This document shows positions 16,905-26,230 of a DNA stretch of 35,306 nucleotides, piece after piece. The number at the start of each line of letters is the position of its first letter. Positions within the stretch are counted from its first letter, which is position 1. Location: assembly GCA_030018675.1 (NCBI GenBank), contig JASEHT010000005.1:1-35306 (forward strand). Direction: 5' to 3'. A program made the translations under genes and the position numbers. The DNA comes from Smithella sp. Lineage in GTDB: Bacteria > Desulfobacterota > Syntrophia > Syntrophales > Smithellaceae. The notes under the pieces are model-generated. The model saw only the letters and a list, made by a program, of their open reading frames with translations. It searched no databases and was not told the origin of the DNA.

Positions 16905-18230
16905 ATGGATTCCTATAATGTGGTCATCATCGGTTCCGGTCCCGCCGGTCTGTTCGCGGCCATCGAGCTTGAACGTCTGGGTGTGGACGGTATTGCCGTC
17001 GTGGATCGCAATCCTTATACCGCCGGAGGGTTGTTGAACGACGGGAAACTGAATTTTGATTACCGGATCGGCATTGATCTGGCTGAGCTCCGGATTGACA
17101 TTGAGACCGCGAGGCGGATGATGGAGGAAATCAGGGAGGTCTTTATCCGTTTCCCGAAATGCAGGCAGGTGACCTTCGTTGACCGGAATAAAAAAATCGA
17201 GGCGTTGGGGAATATTGCGAAGGAGAACGGCGCTCAATTCATTGCGCCGGAGCAGTGGCACTGGGGAACGGACAACGGGAAAGCGGTTGTCGATTATCTG
17301 AGAAGCCATCTCCAAAAGACAAAATTCCTGCTGGGAACAACGGTCGATTCCATCGTCTGCCAAAGCAACGGCACGTATCAAGTTTTATGCAGCCAGGGGC
17401 GAAAAAAGAGTCGCTGCGCAGCGAAAATTATCATGGCCGCTCCGGGACGCAGCGGAGCCTATTGGTTCCGTGATCTAGCCACGAAGCTGAAGATTCTTCA
17501 TAATTTCGGTCCGATTGACGTGGGAATCCGAGTCGAACTGAACAGAAAATTCTATGACGATGTGACCGATGTCGTTTACGATCCGAAATTTATTTTCCGT
17601 ACGGCGCGGCACGGCGATAAGGTCAGGACGTTCTGTACCAATCCCGGCGGCCGTGTCCGGCCGGAAGACTATTGCCAATTCAAGCTGGTGAACGGAGATG
17701 CGCTTTCCCGGCGCAAAACGCTCAACACGAATTTCGCCCTGATCAACACCGTTTCCTTGACCGCGCCTTTTTCCGATACCACCGAGTTCGGTCAGATGAT
17801 CGCCAAACAATTTTTCCTGCTGGGGGGAGGCAGGCCGATTGTTCAAAGGGTGGGGGACTTCCGGGAGGGGAGAAGAAGTTCCGCATCGACATTCAACAGC
17901 GCCAGCCGTCATTTCGAGGTGTGCAGGGCAACGTATAACGCGACGCCCGGTGATATCACGCTGGGCTTGCCCGCCCGCATCATCGATAATCTCTGGGAGT
18001 CCCTGAAAAAAATCGACAAGATTGTTCCGGGCATTCTTCACCCGTCCACGCTTCTGTACGCGCCGGAGATAAAATTTTTCGACACGCATTTTATAACGGA
18101 TGAAAATCTGGAAACCAATGTGAAGGGCATCTTTGTGGGCGGCGACGGCGCGGGGAAAAGCCGCGGCATTGTGGGGGCGGGCATTTCAGGAATCATCGCC
18201 GCCCGCGGGATTGCCGGAAAATATTTTTGA
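16905..18230 (+). CDS. FAD-dependent dehydrogenase (COG2509-like)
   Basis: 441 aa; N-terminal VVIIGSGPAGLFAAIELERLG (Rossmann GxGxxG), C-terminal GIFVGGDGAGKSRGIVGAGISGIIAARGIA. Confidence 0.88.
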   Translation: MDSYNVVIIGSGPAGLFAAIELERLGVDGIAVVDRNPYTAGGLLNDGKLNFDYRIGIDLAELRIDIETARRMMEEIREVFIRFPKCRQVTFVDRNKKIEALGNIAKENGAQFIAPEQWHWGTDNGKAVVDYLRSHLQKTKFLLGTTVDSIVCQSNGTYQVLCSQGRKKSRCAAKIIMAAPGRSGAYWFRDLATKLKILHNFGPIDVGIRVELNRKFYDDVTDVVYDPKFIFRTARHGDKVRTFCTNPGGRVRPEDYCQFKLVNGDALSRRKTLNTNFALINTVSLTAPFSDTTEFGQMIAKQFFLLGGGRPIVQRVGDFREGRRSSASTFNSASRHFEVCRATYNATPGDITLGLPARIIDNLWESLKKIDKIVPGILHPSTLLYAPEIKFFDTHFITDENLETNVKGIFVGGDGAGKSRGIVGAGISGIIAARGIAGKYF

Positions 18231-18324
18231 GTGTTGAAGCCAGTCCGGATTCCTGTCAAGAAGGCGAAGAACCGGACGGCGTCATATCTTTCGCCGAATA
18301 TACGAAACAATTACAAGATGCATT

Positions 18325-18759
18325 TTATTTCGGGCAGTTTCCGATATATTTCCCTTTAATTTTATTGATCATCTGCATTTCCGGCTGACCTTGCATTTTG
18401 AAGGCTGTTTTCGATTCGCCGTTCATCGATTTATCGGTGTAGGTTGTTTTTCCCGTGGTCTTCATCACGCCTTCCTTGCCCCTGCATTCCACGGTATAGG
18501 TTACCGTATTGCCGGTGACTTTCTGGTCTAGGGTTTTGCATTCGTAGTTTTTATCCTTGGTTTGCGGAACAGGATCGTTTCGGGTAATGCATTGACGAAG
18601 TGTCGTGGGAGGCATGGCATAAGGCATCCCCTTAATTTCTGTCTGTGTTGTAATCTCCCATAATCCTTCTTTAAGGTCCGCAAAAGCACCCACCGCCCAT
18701 AACAAGCATAAGGACAGCACAACCGTTGAAACGATTAAATTTTTTTTCATCATAGCCAT
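18325..18759 (-). CDS. DUF3617-like exported protein
   Basis: 144 aa; signal peptide; ADLKEGLWEITTQTEIKGMPYAMPPTTLRQCIT...; AAAGGAG SD. Confidence 0.75.
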   Translation of the reverse strand: MAMMKKNLIVSTVVLSLCLLWAVGAFADLKEGLWEITTQTEIKGMPYAMPPTTLRQCITRNDPVPQTKDKNYECKTLDQKVTGNTVTYTVECRGKEGVMKTTGKTTYTDKSMNGESKTAFKMQGQPEMQMINKIKGKYIGNCPK

Positions 18760-18790
18760 CTCCTTTTGTCTTTGCCGGATTACTTTTCCG

Positions 18791-18810
18791 AAAGTTCAAG
18801 GTTGAACTTT
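18791..18810. promoter_or_regulatory. perfect 20-bp palindrome, candidate operator
   Basis: AAAGTTCAA-GG-TTGAACTTT, between the divergent DUF3617-like gene and the tRNA-Gln promoter. Confidence 0.5.
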
Positions 18811-18823
18811 TCAAGAAAAATTG

Positions 18824-18852
18824 TTGACATAAAAAATCAATCGCATTATATT
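18824..18852 (+). promoter_or_regulatory. near-consensus sigma-70 promoter for tRNA-Gln
   Basis: TTGACA (18824-18829) - N17 - TATATT (18847-18852), about 67 nt upstream of the tRNA. Confidence 0.7.
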
Positions 18853-18919
18853 CACGCCGCCCGAAGGTTGGCGCATCACTGAAGAGATCGAATTGACGGT
18901 GATTTTAAAAATGTCTTAC

Positions 18920-18993
18920 TGGGGAATCGTTCAATGGTAGGACAACGGACTCTGACTCCGTTTATTAAGGTTCGAATCCTTATTCCCCAGCCA
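18920..18993 (+). tRNA. tRNA-Gln (anticodon CTG), CCA encoded
   Basis: Cloverleaf by eye: acceptor TGGGGAA/TTCCCCA, anticodon stem-loop ACGGA-CTCTGAC-TCCGT, T-arm TAAGG-TTCGAAT-CCTTA, G73 + CCA. Confidence 0.93.
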
Positions 18994-18998
18994 ATAAA

Positions 18999-19036
18999 TA
19001 AAAAAAGGATTCTCTGCCCTGAGAGTCCTTTTTTTA
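18999..19036. terminator. bidirectional terminator between tRNA-Gln and glnS
   Basis: AAAAAAAGGATTCTCT-GCCC-TGAGAGTCCTTTTTTT: ~8-bp stem flanked by A-run and T-run between convergent genes. Confidence 0.75.
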
Positions 19037-19045
19037 TCCGATCTT

Positions 19046-20806
19046 TTATCCCTTGTCTCCCCCGGCGATTTTTGCCCATGAATCACGCAGGGCGACAACA
19101 CGGTTGAAGACAAGTTTTTCCGTTTTCGAATCCTTGGTGTCCACGCAAAAATATCCCAATCGTTCAAACTGATGTTGGCTTCCCGGCTTCGCTTGTTGCA
19201 GGCTTTGCTCGACAAAGCAGCCGGTCAGGGTTTCCAACGAATCCGGGTTTAGATAGCCGAGAAAATCTTCCTCGCTTCCGGGATTTTCGATCTTAAACAG
19301 CCTGTCGTACAGCCGCACCTCGGCTGGTGCGCAATGTTCGGCCGATAACCAGTGAATCACGCCCGGCACCTTGCGTCCGTCCGCGGGCGGCGCGTTGCGT
19401 GTCTGCGGGTCATAGGTGCAATGCAATTCCACGACGTCGCCGGTGCGTTCGTCTTTTACCATGCTTTCAAATTTTATAATGTAAGCGTTTCGGAGACGGA
19501 CTTCACGCCCCGGACCCAAACGATGATATTTTTTCGGCGGGTCTTCCATAAAATCTTCGCGCTCGATATATAATTCTCTGGAGAAAGACACTTTTCTCGT
19601 GCCCATATCGGGATTTTGCGGATGATTGGCGCATTCGAACTGTTCCGTCTTATCTTCGGGATAATTGTCGATCACAACGCGCAGGGGGCGCAAAACACAC
19701 ATGGTTCTGGGTGCGTGTTCGTTGAGATCCTCGCGTACGCAATGTTCCAGCAGCGCCACATCAATCAGATTATCGTTTTTAGCAACGCCGATTTGGACGC
19801 AGAAATTCCGGATGGCCTCCGGCGTATAACCCCGACGGCGCATTCCCGTCACGGTCGGCATGCGCGGATCGTCCCATCCCTGCACATATTCTTTGTTAAC
19901 CAATTCGATGAGGCGACGCTTGCTTAGGACCGTGTAGCTCAAATTCAGACGCGCGAATTCAATCTGCCGGGGACGCGGGCCGGTGATCAGCCGCTCCACG
20001 ATCCAGTCATACAGGGGCCGGTTGTTTTCGAACTCCAGTGTGCAGATCGAATGCGTGATGCCTTCCAGCGCGTCGGAGAGGCAGTGGGCGAAATCATACA
20101 TCGGATAAATGACCCAATTTGTTCCTGTGCGGTAATGCGGTTCCCGTTTGATTCGGTAGATAACAGGGTCGCGCATGACAATGTTGGCCGAGGCCATGTC
20201 AATCTTCGCGCGCAGAGTATGAGCGCCGTCGGCGAATTCGCCTAACCGCATGCGTTGGAACATGTCCAAATTTTCTTCCACGGAGCGGTTACGGTAAGGA
20301 CTGTCTTTCCCCGGTTCGGTAAACGTGCCGCGCTGTTCCCTGACTTCATCCGGCGTCAGGCTGCAAATATAGGCGTTGCCGGATTTGATAAGTTCAACAG
20401 CAAACTGATATAGTCTTTCAAAATAGTCCGAAGCGTAAAAAAGACGATCATCCCAGTCGAGACCCAGCCAGCGGATATCGTTGATGATGGATTGCACGAA
20501 TTCCATGGATTCGCCTGCCGGGTCGGTATCGTCCAGCCTCAAATTGCAGGTTCCTTTATACTGGGCGGCAATGCCGAAATTGAGGCATACGGATTTGGCG
20601 TGTCCGATATGGATATAACCGTTCGGTTCCGGCGGAAAACGGGTGGCGACTTTTCCATCATTCTTGCCGGTTTGCAGGTCATGATCAATCATGTCGCGGA
20701 TAAAATCGGTCGGATGTGATGCTGTATCAGGTGACATTTTTTTATAAACTCCTTGAATCGCATGAAATGCAGGCTGAAACCTATAATATTCATTAAAATA
20801 TATCAA
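19046..20806 (-). CDS. glnS: glutaminyl-tRNA synthetase
   Basis: 586-aa ORF; true start probably [43 protein letters not shown] (HIGH), [11 protein letters not shown] (KMSKS-like), GlnRS-type C-terminal domains. Confidence 0.96.
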   Translation of the reverse strand: MIYFNEYYRFQPAFHAIQGVYKKMSPDTASHPTDFIRDMIDHDLQTGKNDGKVATRFPPEPNGYIHIGHAKSVCLNFGIAAQYKGTCNLRLDDTDPAGESMEFVQSIINDIRWLGLDWDDRLFYASDYFERLYQFAVELIKSGNAYICSLTPDEVREQRGTFTEPGKDSPYRNRSVEENLDMFQRMRLGEFADGAHTLRAKIDMASANIVMRDPVIYRIKREPHYRTGTNWVIYPMYDFAHCLSDALEGITHSICTLEFENNRPLYDWIVERLITGPRPRQIEFARLNLSYTVLSKRRLIELVNKEYVQGWDDPRMPTVTGMRRRGYTPEAIRNFCVQIGVAKNDNLIDVALLEHCVREDLNEHAPRTMCVLRPLRVVIDNYPEDKTEQFECANHPQNPDMGTRKVSFSRELYIEREDFMEDPPKKYHRLGPGREVRLRNAYIIKFESMVKDERTGDVVELHCTYDPQTRNAPPADGRKVPGVIHWLSAEHCAPAEVRLYDRLFKIENPGSEEDFLGYLNPDSLETLTGCFVEQSLQQAKPGSQHQFERLGYFCVDTKDSKTEKLVFNRVVALRDSWAKIAGGDKG

Positions 20807-20920
20807 GGGCTGAACTGCGGCATGATTTGCGGGCCGGGTCGATAGGGCCTATAAAAAACTTGAGTGCGGTTTGGGGTCGTGGTATTAGGGGTGGCTAAAT
20901 GAAAGAAGGCGGCGCTTGAT

Positions 20921-21688
20921 TTGAAGATTGCAACCTACAATGTAAATTCCATCCGTTCCCGGATGCATATCGTCTTGCCGTGGTTGCAAGCCAACCGTCC
21001 AGATTTTTTATGCATGCAGGAGACCAAAGTTGCCGATGATATCTTTCCAGCGGCGGAGTTTGAAAAGCTGGGCTACCACGCGGTTTTCAGAGGCGAGAAG
21101 CAATATAAGGGCGTGGCCATAGTCTCGAAAATCAAACCGCAGGACGTTGTCCACGGTTTCGACAGCGAGCCGGCCGATGCCGACCGCATGATTATCGCGC
21201 GCTACAGTGATCTGACCATCATCAACACGTATGTACCGCAGGGCCAGGAGATGGACAGCCCGCAGTTTGCTTACAAACTGGAATGGTTCGCCCGCTTCCG
21301 AAGATATCTGAAAAAAAATTTTCAGCCCGGACAAAATATCATCTGGTGCGGCGATTTCAATGTCGCTCCGGAAGACATGGATGTGCACGACCCGAAAAGA
21401 CTGTTGGGCCACGTTTGTTTTAATCCTGAAATCTGGAAAGCTTACGAAGAAGCCAGGGCATTCGGTTTCACCGATGTGTTGCGTCTGCATCACCCCGGTG
21501 TCGCGGGCCTCTACACGTTTTATGATTATCGCGTAAAAGATTCGGTGAAACGCAAACTAGGCTGGCGCGTTGACCATATTCTGGCGACAAAATCTCTGGC
21601 GGCGAAATCGAAGAGTTGCACGATCGATCTGGAGTCGAGGCTCGCGGAAAAACCCTCCGATCATGTTATTGTTTCCGCGCAGTGGTAG
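20921..21688 (+). CDS. xthA: exodeoxyribonuclease III family AP endonuclease
   Basis: 255 aa; KIATYNVNSIRSRMHIVLPWLQANRPDFLCMQETK... IWCGDFNVAPEDMDVHDP... WRVDHILAT... KPSDHVIVSAQW; TTG start. Confidence 0.93.
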   Translation: MKIATYNVNSIRSRMHIVLPWLQANRPDFLCMQETKVADDIFPAAEFEKLGYHAVFRGEKQYKGVAIVSKIKPQDVVHGFDSEPADADRMIIARYSDLTIINTYVPQGQEMDSPQFAYKLEWFARFRRYLKKNFQPGQNIIWCGDFNVAPEDMDVHDPKRLLGHVCFNPEIWKAYEEARAFGFTDVLRLHHPGVAGLYTFYDYRVKDSVKRKLGWRVDHILATKSLAAKSKSCTIDLESRLAEKPSDHVIVSAQW

Positions 21689-21699
21689 GGGAGAGAATA

Positions 21700-22212
21700 A
21701 TGAAAAAGAAAGAAAATCTTGAACATATCAACAGCAAGATATCGTCCGGTTTTGAAAAAATTGAAAGAAAGCTGCTCGAGGCAAAAAATGTTGCCGGGCT
21801 TTTTGAGATTCTCTTCGAAGAAATAGAAAAGGAATTCCAGGTTCCTTTTGTGTGGCTGACGCTATCGGATAACGCCAAAGCATTGCCCGTGGCCGAGGCG
21901 CTGAAGTCTTCAGAAGCATTAAAGGAAAGATTGAATCTGATAAAACAGGAAAAATTTCAGGAAATATTTTATTCCGGCCTGAAACCGATTCTGGTCAATA
22001 AAAATTTGAAACCGTATTATAAATTGTTTCCGGCCAATCAGAAATATTTTGTCAAGTCCATGGCGATGGTTCCTTTTAAAATTAAAGGAGAAGTCGCCGC
22101 GTGCTGGAATAACGGCGATTCGGATCAAAGCCGTTACGCTCCGGACATGGAAACAAGCCTTCTGCAAAAACTTTCCCACGCAGTGTCCAAGCGGCTGGAC
22201 GATCTTATTTAG
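21700..22212 (+). CDS. GAF/DUF484-like domain protein
   Basis: Start MKKKENLEHINSKISSG with GGGAGAG SD (ORF track start 21616 overlaps xthA); coiled N-terminus and GAF-like C-terminal region. Confidence 0.65.
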   Translation: MKKKENLEHINSKISSGFEKIERKLLEAKNVAGLFEILFEEIEKEFQVPFVWLTLSDNAKALPVAEALKSSEALKERLNLIKQEKFQEIFYSGLKPILVNKNLKPYYKLFPANQKYFVKSMAMVPFKIKGEVAACWNNGDSDQSRYAPDMETSLLQKLSHAVSKRLDDLI

Positions 22213-22230
22213 AAATTAAAAGCGAACCCC

Positions 22231-22264
22231 AAAAGGCCCCCGTAAACTTTTACAGGGGCCTTCA
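22231..22264. terminator. hairpin between convergent genes
   Basis: AAGGCCCCcGTA-aacttt-TACaGGGGCCTT, 8+3 bp imperfect stem. Confidence 0.6.
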
Positions 22265-22291
22265 AAGGTATATCTTTAGAAGGGAGAAGAA

Positions 22292-22567
22292 TTAGAGAAT
22301 AAAATTTTTCAGCGCGTCAGCAACCGGTACCGTAAAGATGGATACCAGAAGCGCGTAAAGCGCGAACGAGCCGATGGCTTCGCTCAAATACAATTTGTTA
22401 TATTTTCTTTTCAACGAAATGATAATCAAGCCCCCGATAATTAAACAACCGAGATGAAAGAACGGGAAATTGGTGTTTCCGGTAACACTGAGTTCGGCAT
22501 AGCTGAAGGAAGCTGTTACCAAAACCACAAAAGCGGTCAAAAGAGTTATCTGTATCATTTTCTTCAT
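22292..22567 (-). CDS. small exported/membrane protein
   Basis: 91 aa; signal peptide then two hydrophobic segments. Confidence 0.6.
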   Translation of the reverse strand: MKKMIQITLLTAFVVLVTASFSYAELSVTGNTNFPFFHLGCLIIGGLIIISLKRKYNKLYLSEAIGSFALYALLVSIFTVPVADALKNFIL

Positions 22568-22846
22568 GAATTTCTTAATCTCCCATTCCCAAAATTTACA
22601 ACTATTTATAATATTTAATGAAATAATTATGCCATAATATTATAAGGGCGAATAATATTTTATAAGTATCTAATAATATGAAATTAATTATGAAAGATAC
22701 CCTGATTATTTGCGGACAGACAGCCATTGAAAATGACCGGGAGTTTAAAGAAATGTTAAATGAATCGAATAAATAGAAAAAAACATCAAATGAAAATATA
22801 TGATTAAAGAATCGAATTTCTGAATATTTTTGCTTGACAAGCAACG

Positions 22847-22867
22847 ATTATTCTATGAATGAATAAT
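22847..22867. promoter_or_regulatory. candidate TetR operator
   Basis: ATTATTC-tatgaat-GAATAAT inverted repeat, 41 bp before the TetR start codon and downstream of a TTGACA at 22834-22839. Confidence 0.35.
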
Positions 22868-22908
22868 GATTCAAATAATAAACAATAATTCAAAAGTCCA
22901 ATTTTTTT

Positions 22909-23532
22909 ATGATGGAAAGACTGGAAAGAAAAGAACGCGAATTTAACAGACGACGGGCGGAAATTCTGGACAAGGCTGAAAAGATTTTTTCCCTGAAAGG
23001 TTTTCATAATGTTAAAATGGCGGACATTGCAAATGCGTCCGGTTTTTCGGTAGGTTCTCTCTATCAGTTTTTTAAGGGCAAGGAGAATCTTTATGCGACC
23101 ATGATCACGGAAAAACTGGATTTAATGTATTCCCGGGTCCGAAACGCAACTGATTCAGCCGGAAGCGTGATTGAAAAAATAGATGCGTTGATCTATTCTA
23201 CATTAATGTTTGCGCAAGAGAATCCCGAGTTCTGCCGGTTGTTTGTCAGGGGCGAAAGCGCTGCCTTATCCGAAGCGATGACACGACTTCGCCAACAGCT
23301 GATTGATGGTTATTTCGAACATATAACTTTTATCGAAAACTTACTGAAAGAGGGGATCGAAATAGGTCTTTTGAAAAAATTGCCCTCGCGGGATATGGCG
23401 CAGGCGTTGTTCAATTTGATCAGGACGTCCTTGATTGAATGGATGCTGGATTCAACCAAGGAATCCCCGTGTTCCAAGAAAGATTTCATCATGGAAATAT
23501 TTCTCAACGGAGCCCGAAACCATGAAAAATAA
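22909..23532 (+). CDS. TetR/AcrR-family transcriptional regulator
   Basis: 207 aa; N-terminal HTH ILDKAEKIFSLKGFHNVKMADIANASGFSVGSLYQFFKGKENLYATM. Confidence 0.92.
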   Translation: MMERLERKEREFNRRRAEILDKAEKIFSLKGFHNVKMADIANASGFSVGSLYQFFKGKENLYATMITEKLDLMYSRVRNATDSAGSVIEKIDALIYSTLMFAQENPEFCRLFVRGESAALSEAMTRLRQQLIDGYFEHITFIENLLKEGIEIGLLKKLPSRDMAQALFNLIRTSLIEWMLDSTKESPCSKKDFIMEIFLNGARNHEK

Positions 23533-24838
23533 AATAAGCATTATTGTTTTAGTCTTGCTGATCTTTCTCGTTTCTACCGGTAACATTTGTGCACAGTCCG
23601 CGCTGACCCTTGATGAGAGTATTGACATTGCCCTCAAAAACAGTTCGCTCATTACTATTGCCAAGGAAGGTTCGAAGAGCGCTACGGCGCAGAAAAAAGA
23701 GGCCTTTACCGGCTTTCTGCCGAAATTAAGCACCTCTTACAGTTATACGCGTCTGAATGAGGAGCCTTTCGTTTTGCTTCCTTTCCCGCCAGGCGAAATT
23801 TTGACCGGAACAAAGGATAATTATAACTGGAACATTGAAGCAAAACAGCCGCTTTTTACCGGGGGCGGAATTCTGGCCAATTATCAGGCCAGCAGCATCG
23901 GCGAAAGCATCGCTCATTTGGAGGAAACAGCACGCTATCAAGACGTGGTCCAGGATGTTAAAATCGCTTATTTCAATATTCTAAAAGCGCAGAGAATAAG
24001 CGATGTCGCACAGCAGTCTGTTGAAATGCTCAAGGCACACCGTGATGTTGCCGATAATTATTTCAATGTAGGAATGATTCCTAAAAATGATCTTTTGCGC
24101 GCTGAAGTCGAACTGGCCAATGGGAAACAGGCGCTTATCCGGACTAAAAACGCCGTTCAACTGGCCGAGTCGCGCTTCAATACCATTCTTAAAAGAGAAA
24201 TTTTGACACCCGTGGAAATTGTTGATGTGCTGAATTACGAACCATTCGATAAATCCTTTGAAGAGTGTCTGAACATCGCCAGACAGACCCGACCGGAATT
24301 GAAAATATCATCGCTCCAGTCTCAACAGGCCGGAAAAATGGTTCGGGCCGCGCAAAGTGAGTTTTTCCCCTACGTCAGCCTCGTCGGCAATTATACACGC
24401 TTCGGAGATGACCCTTCCGTTTCCGGCAGTGATTACAAGGATATGGAAAGCTGGCAGGTCATGGCGGTGGCCAGCTGGAATTTCTGGGAATGGGGGAAAA
24501 CCAAATTTCGAGTTGATGCCAGCAGAGCCAGGGAAAATATGGCCATGGAGGCCTCGCGTGAATTGAACGACCGGGTTGCTCTGGAAATCAAAAACGCTTT
24601 TCTGATGCTTCAGGAGGCTGAAAGCCAAATAGCCGTTTCGCAGAAACTGATTGAGCAGGCTGAAGAAAATTTCCGCATTTCCGAAGAACGGTACAAGGAA
24701 AGTGTAGCCACGTCCACGGAAGTTCTGGAAGCGCAAACCCTGCTGACAAAGGCCAAGTCGGAATACGCCAACGCCCTCGGTGATTTCAATATCAATTATG
24801 CTCGTTTGCAGAGGGCTATGGGAAATATATGGCCGTAA
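23522..24838 (+). CDS. TolC-family outer membrane efflux protein (first copy)
   Basis: Start MKNKISIIVLVLLIFLVSTGNICAQSALTLDESIDIALKNSS; two OEP-like halves; overlaps the TetR stop by 11 bp. Confidence 0.9.
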   Translation: MKNKISIIVLVLLIFLVSTGNICAQSALTLDESIDIALKNSSLITIAKEGSKSATAQKKEAFTGFLPKLSTSYSYTRLNEEPFVLLPFPPGEILTGTKDNYNWNIEAKQPLFTGGGILANYQASSIGESIAHLEETARYQDVVQDVKIAYFNILKAQRISDVAQQSVEMLKAHRDVADNYFNVGMIPKNDLLRAEVELANGKQALIRTKNAVQLAESRFNTILKREILTPVEIVDVLNYEPFDKSFEECLNIARQTRPELKISSLQSQQAGKMVRAAQSEFFPYVSLVGNYTRFGDDPSVSGSDYKDMESWQVMAVASWNFWEWGKTKFRVDASRARENMAMEASRELNDRVALEIKNAFLMLQEAESQIAVSQKLIEQAEENFRISEERYKESVATSTEVLEAQTLLTKAKSEYANALGDFNINYARLQRAMGNIWP

Positions 24839-24878
24839 ATTTGTTGTTGGATACAAGTCCGGATGAAAGGATAAAAGA

Positions 24879-26195
24879 GTGAAAAAATCGTTTTTCTGTC
24901 TCATTTCTGTTTTGATGACCGCGCTGGTCTTGCTTGCCTTTGCTTTACCGGCATCGGCGCGGGAATACACGCTGGAAGAAATTTATCAGGAAGCACTGAG
25001 AAATTCAGATATCATCAAGGTGGCACGGGAAAATCTTTATGTCTCGCAACTCGGAAAAGACAAGGCCCGGTCGCTCCTGATTCCAAGGGTTACCGCTTTT
25101 GGCACGTACAACCGTTTTTCGGAACGAAAGTCCACCGACACCGGCATCATGATTCAACCGGATGAGGCAGGAACCTGGGGCGTGCGTGCTGACCAATCTT
25201 TTTCGATGAGCGCTCGTGAACTAGACGCTTATAAAATAGCCGGCCAGTCCATCACAAAAAGTGAATATGAACTGGAAACGATTAAAGAGGACTTTGTCTT
25301 GGCGGTCGCTTCGTCTTATTTCGATGTGTTGAGAGCCAGAAAAGCTCTGGATATCGCCGCGGCGAATTTTTTCCGTTTAATCCAGTATCGCGAATCGGTG
25401 GAAAAAAGAGTGAAGGTGGGAGAACTGACCAGAACGTCGCTGTTGCGCGCTGAAGGAGAGCTTTCCGGCGCGCGTTCCGATTATGTCAAGGCGGAAAACG
25501 CCGTGAAACTTTCCCGCGCGGCTCTTATCCGCCTGACGGCCGTTGAAGAGGATTTCACGCTCAGTGAATCGTTATCCGGCCTGGACGAGGATGCTTCCAT
25601 CGAGGAAATGATGAACGTTGCCCTTCAGTCAAGGCCTGATCTGAAAAGTTACGATATGCAGGTTCAGATCTCTGAAAAGCAGATAAAATATGCACGGGGT
25701 GCTTTCTGGCCCAACGTGAATCTTTTTGCCCTGTATCAGGGAATGGATCAGAGCCCCGCCTCGCTGACGCTCAACAGAGAAAGCACGCTGGCCGGCGTTG
25801 CGTTGAATTTTCCTTTTTTTGAAGGTGGTTTGAGGGTTGCCGAACTCAAAGAGGCCGAGGCCCGAAAAAGGCAGAGCCAATTACTTTATGACGATTTGAT
25901 AAAAAATGTTGATATTGAACTGAAAAGCGCCTATCTGGATTTACAGACCCAGAAGAGTGTTGTCAGTTTTCTGGAAGCCCAACTCGACTTCGCCCGCGAT
26001 AATTACAAAGCCGTTTTAAGGCAGTTCGAAAACGGACTGGTTACCAGCCTCGATGTGATGGACGCCAATACCCTGCTTGTCACAGCGGAAAGAAATCTCT
26101 CGGAAGCTTCATATAGTTATCAGCTTGCCTGCCTGAAGGTTAAAAATTCCAAAGGCACGTTGCTGCAATTTATCACCGCCGGTCATTCAAAATGA
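24879..26195 (+). CDS. TolC-family outer membrane efflux protein (second copy)
   Basis: 438 aa, GTG start, signal peptide; YTLEEIYQEALRNSDIIKVARENLYVSQLGKDKARSLLIPRV... OEP repeats. Confidence 0.9.
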   Translation: MKKSFFCLISVLMTALVLLAFALPASAREYTLEEIYQEALRNSDIIKVARENLYVSQLGKDKARSLLIPRVTAFGTYNRFSERKSTDTGIMIQPDEAGTWGVRADQSFSMSARELDAYKIAGQSITKSEYELETIKEDFVLAVASSYFDVLRARKALDIAAANFFRLIQYRESVEKRVKVGELTRTSLLRAEGELSGARSDYVKAENAVKLSRAALIRLTAVEEDFTLSESLSGLDEDASIEEMMNVALQSRPDLKSYDMQVQISEKQIKYARGAFWPNVNLFALYQGMDQSPASLTLNRESTLAGVALNFPFFEGGLRVAELKEAEARKRQSQLLYDDLIKNVDIELKSAYLDLQTQKSVVSFLEAQLDFARDNYKAVLRQFENGLVTSLDVMDANTLLVTAERNLSEASYSYQLACLKVKNSKGTLLQFITAGHSK

Positions 26196-26230
26196 ATACT
26201 GATCGGTTTCATTTCAGGAGGATGTAGAGA

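Noticed and set aside
18876-19215. Minus-strand ORFs 18876-19079 and 18931-19215
   Set aside because: They read through the tRNA-Gln complement and the terminator and overlap the 3' end of glnS in another frame.
23435-23521. N-terminal extension of the first OMF ORF (start at 23435)
   Set aside because: The extension lies inside the TetR gene; the internal ATG at 23522 begins a proper signal peptide (MKNKISIIVLVLLIFLVSTGNICAQ).
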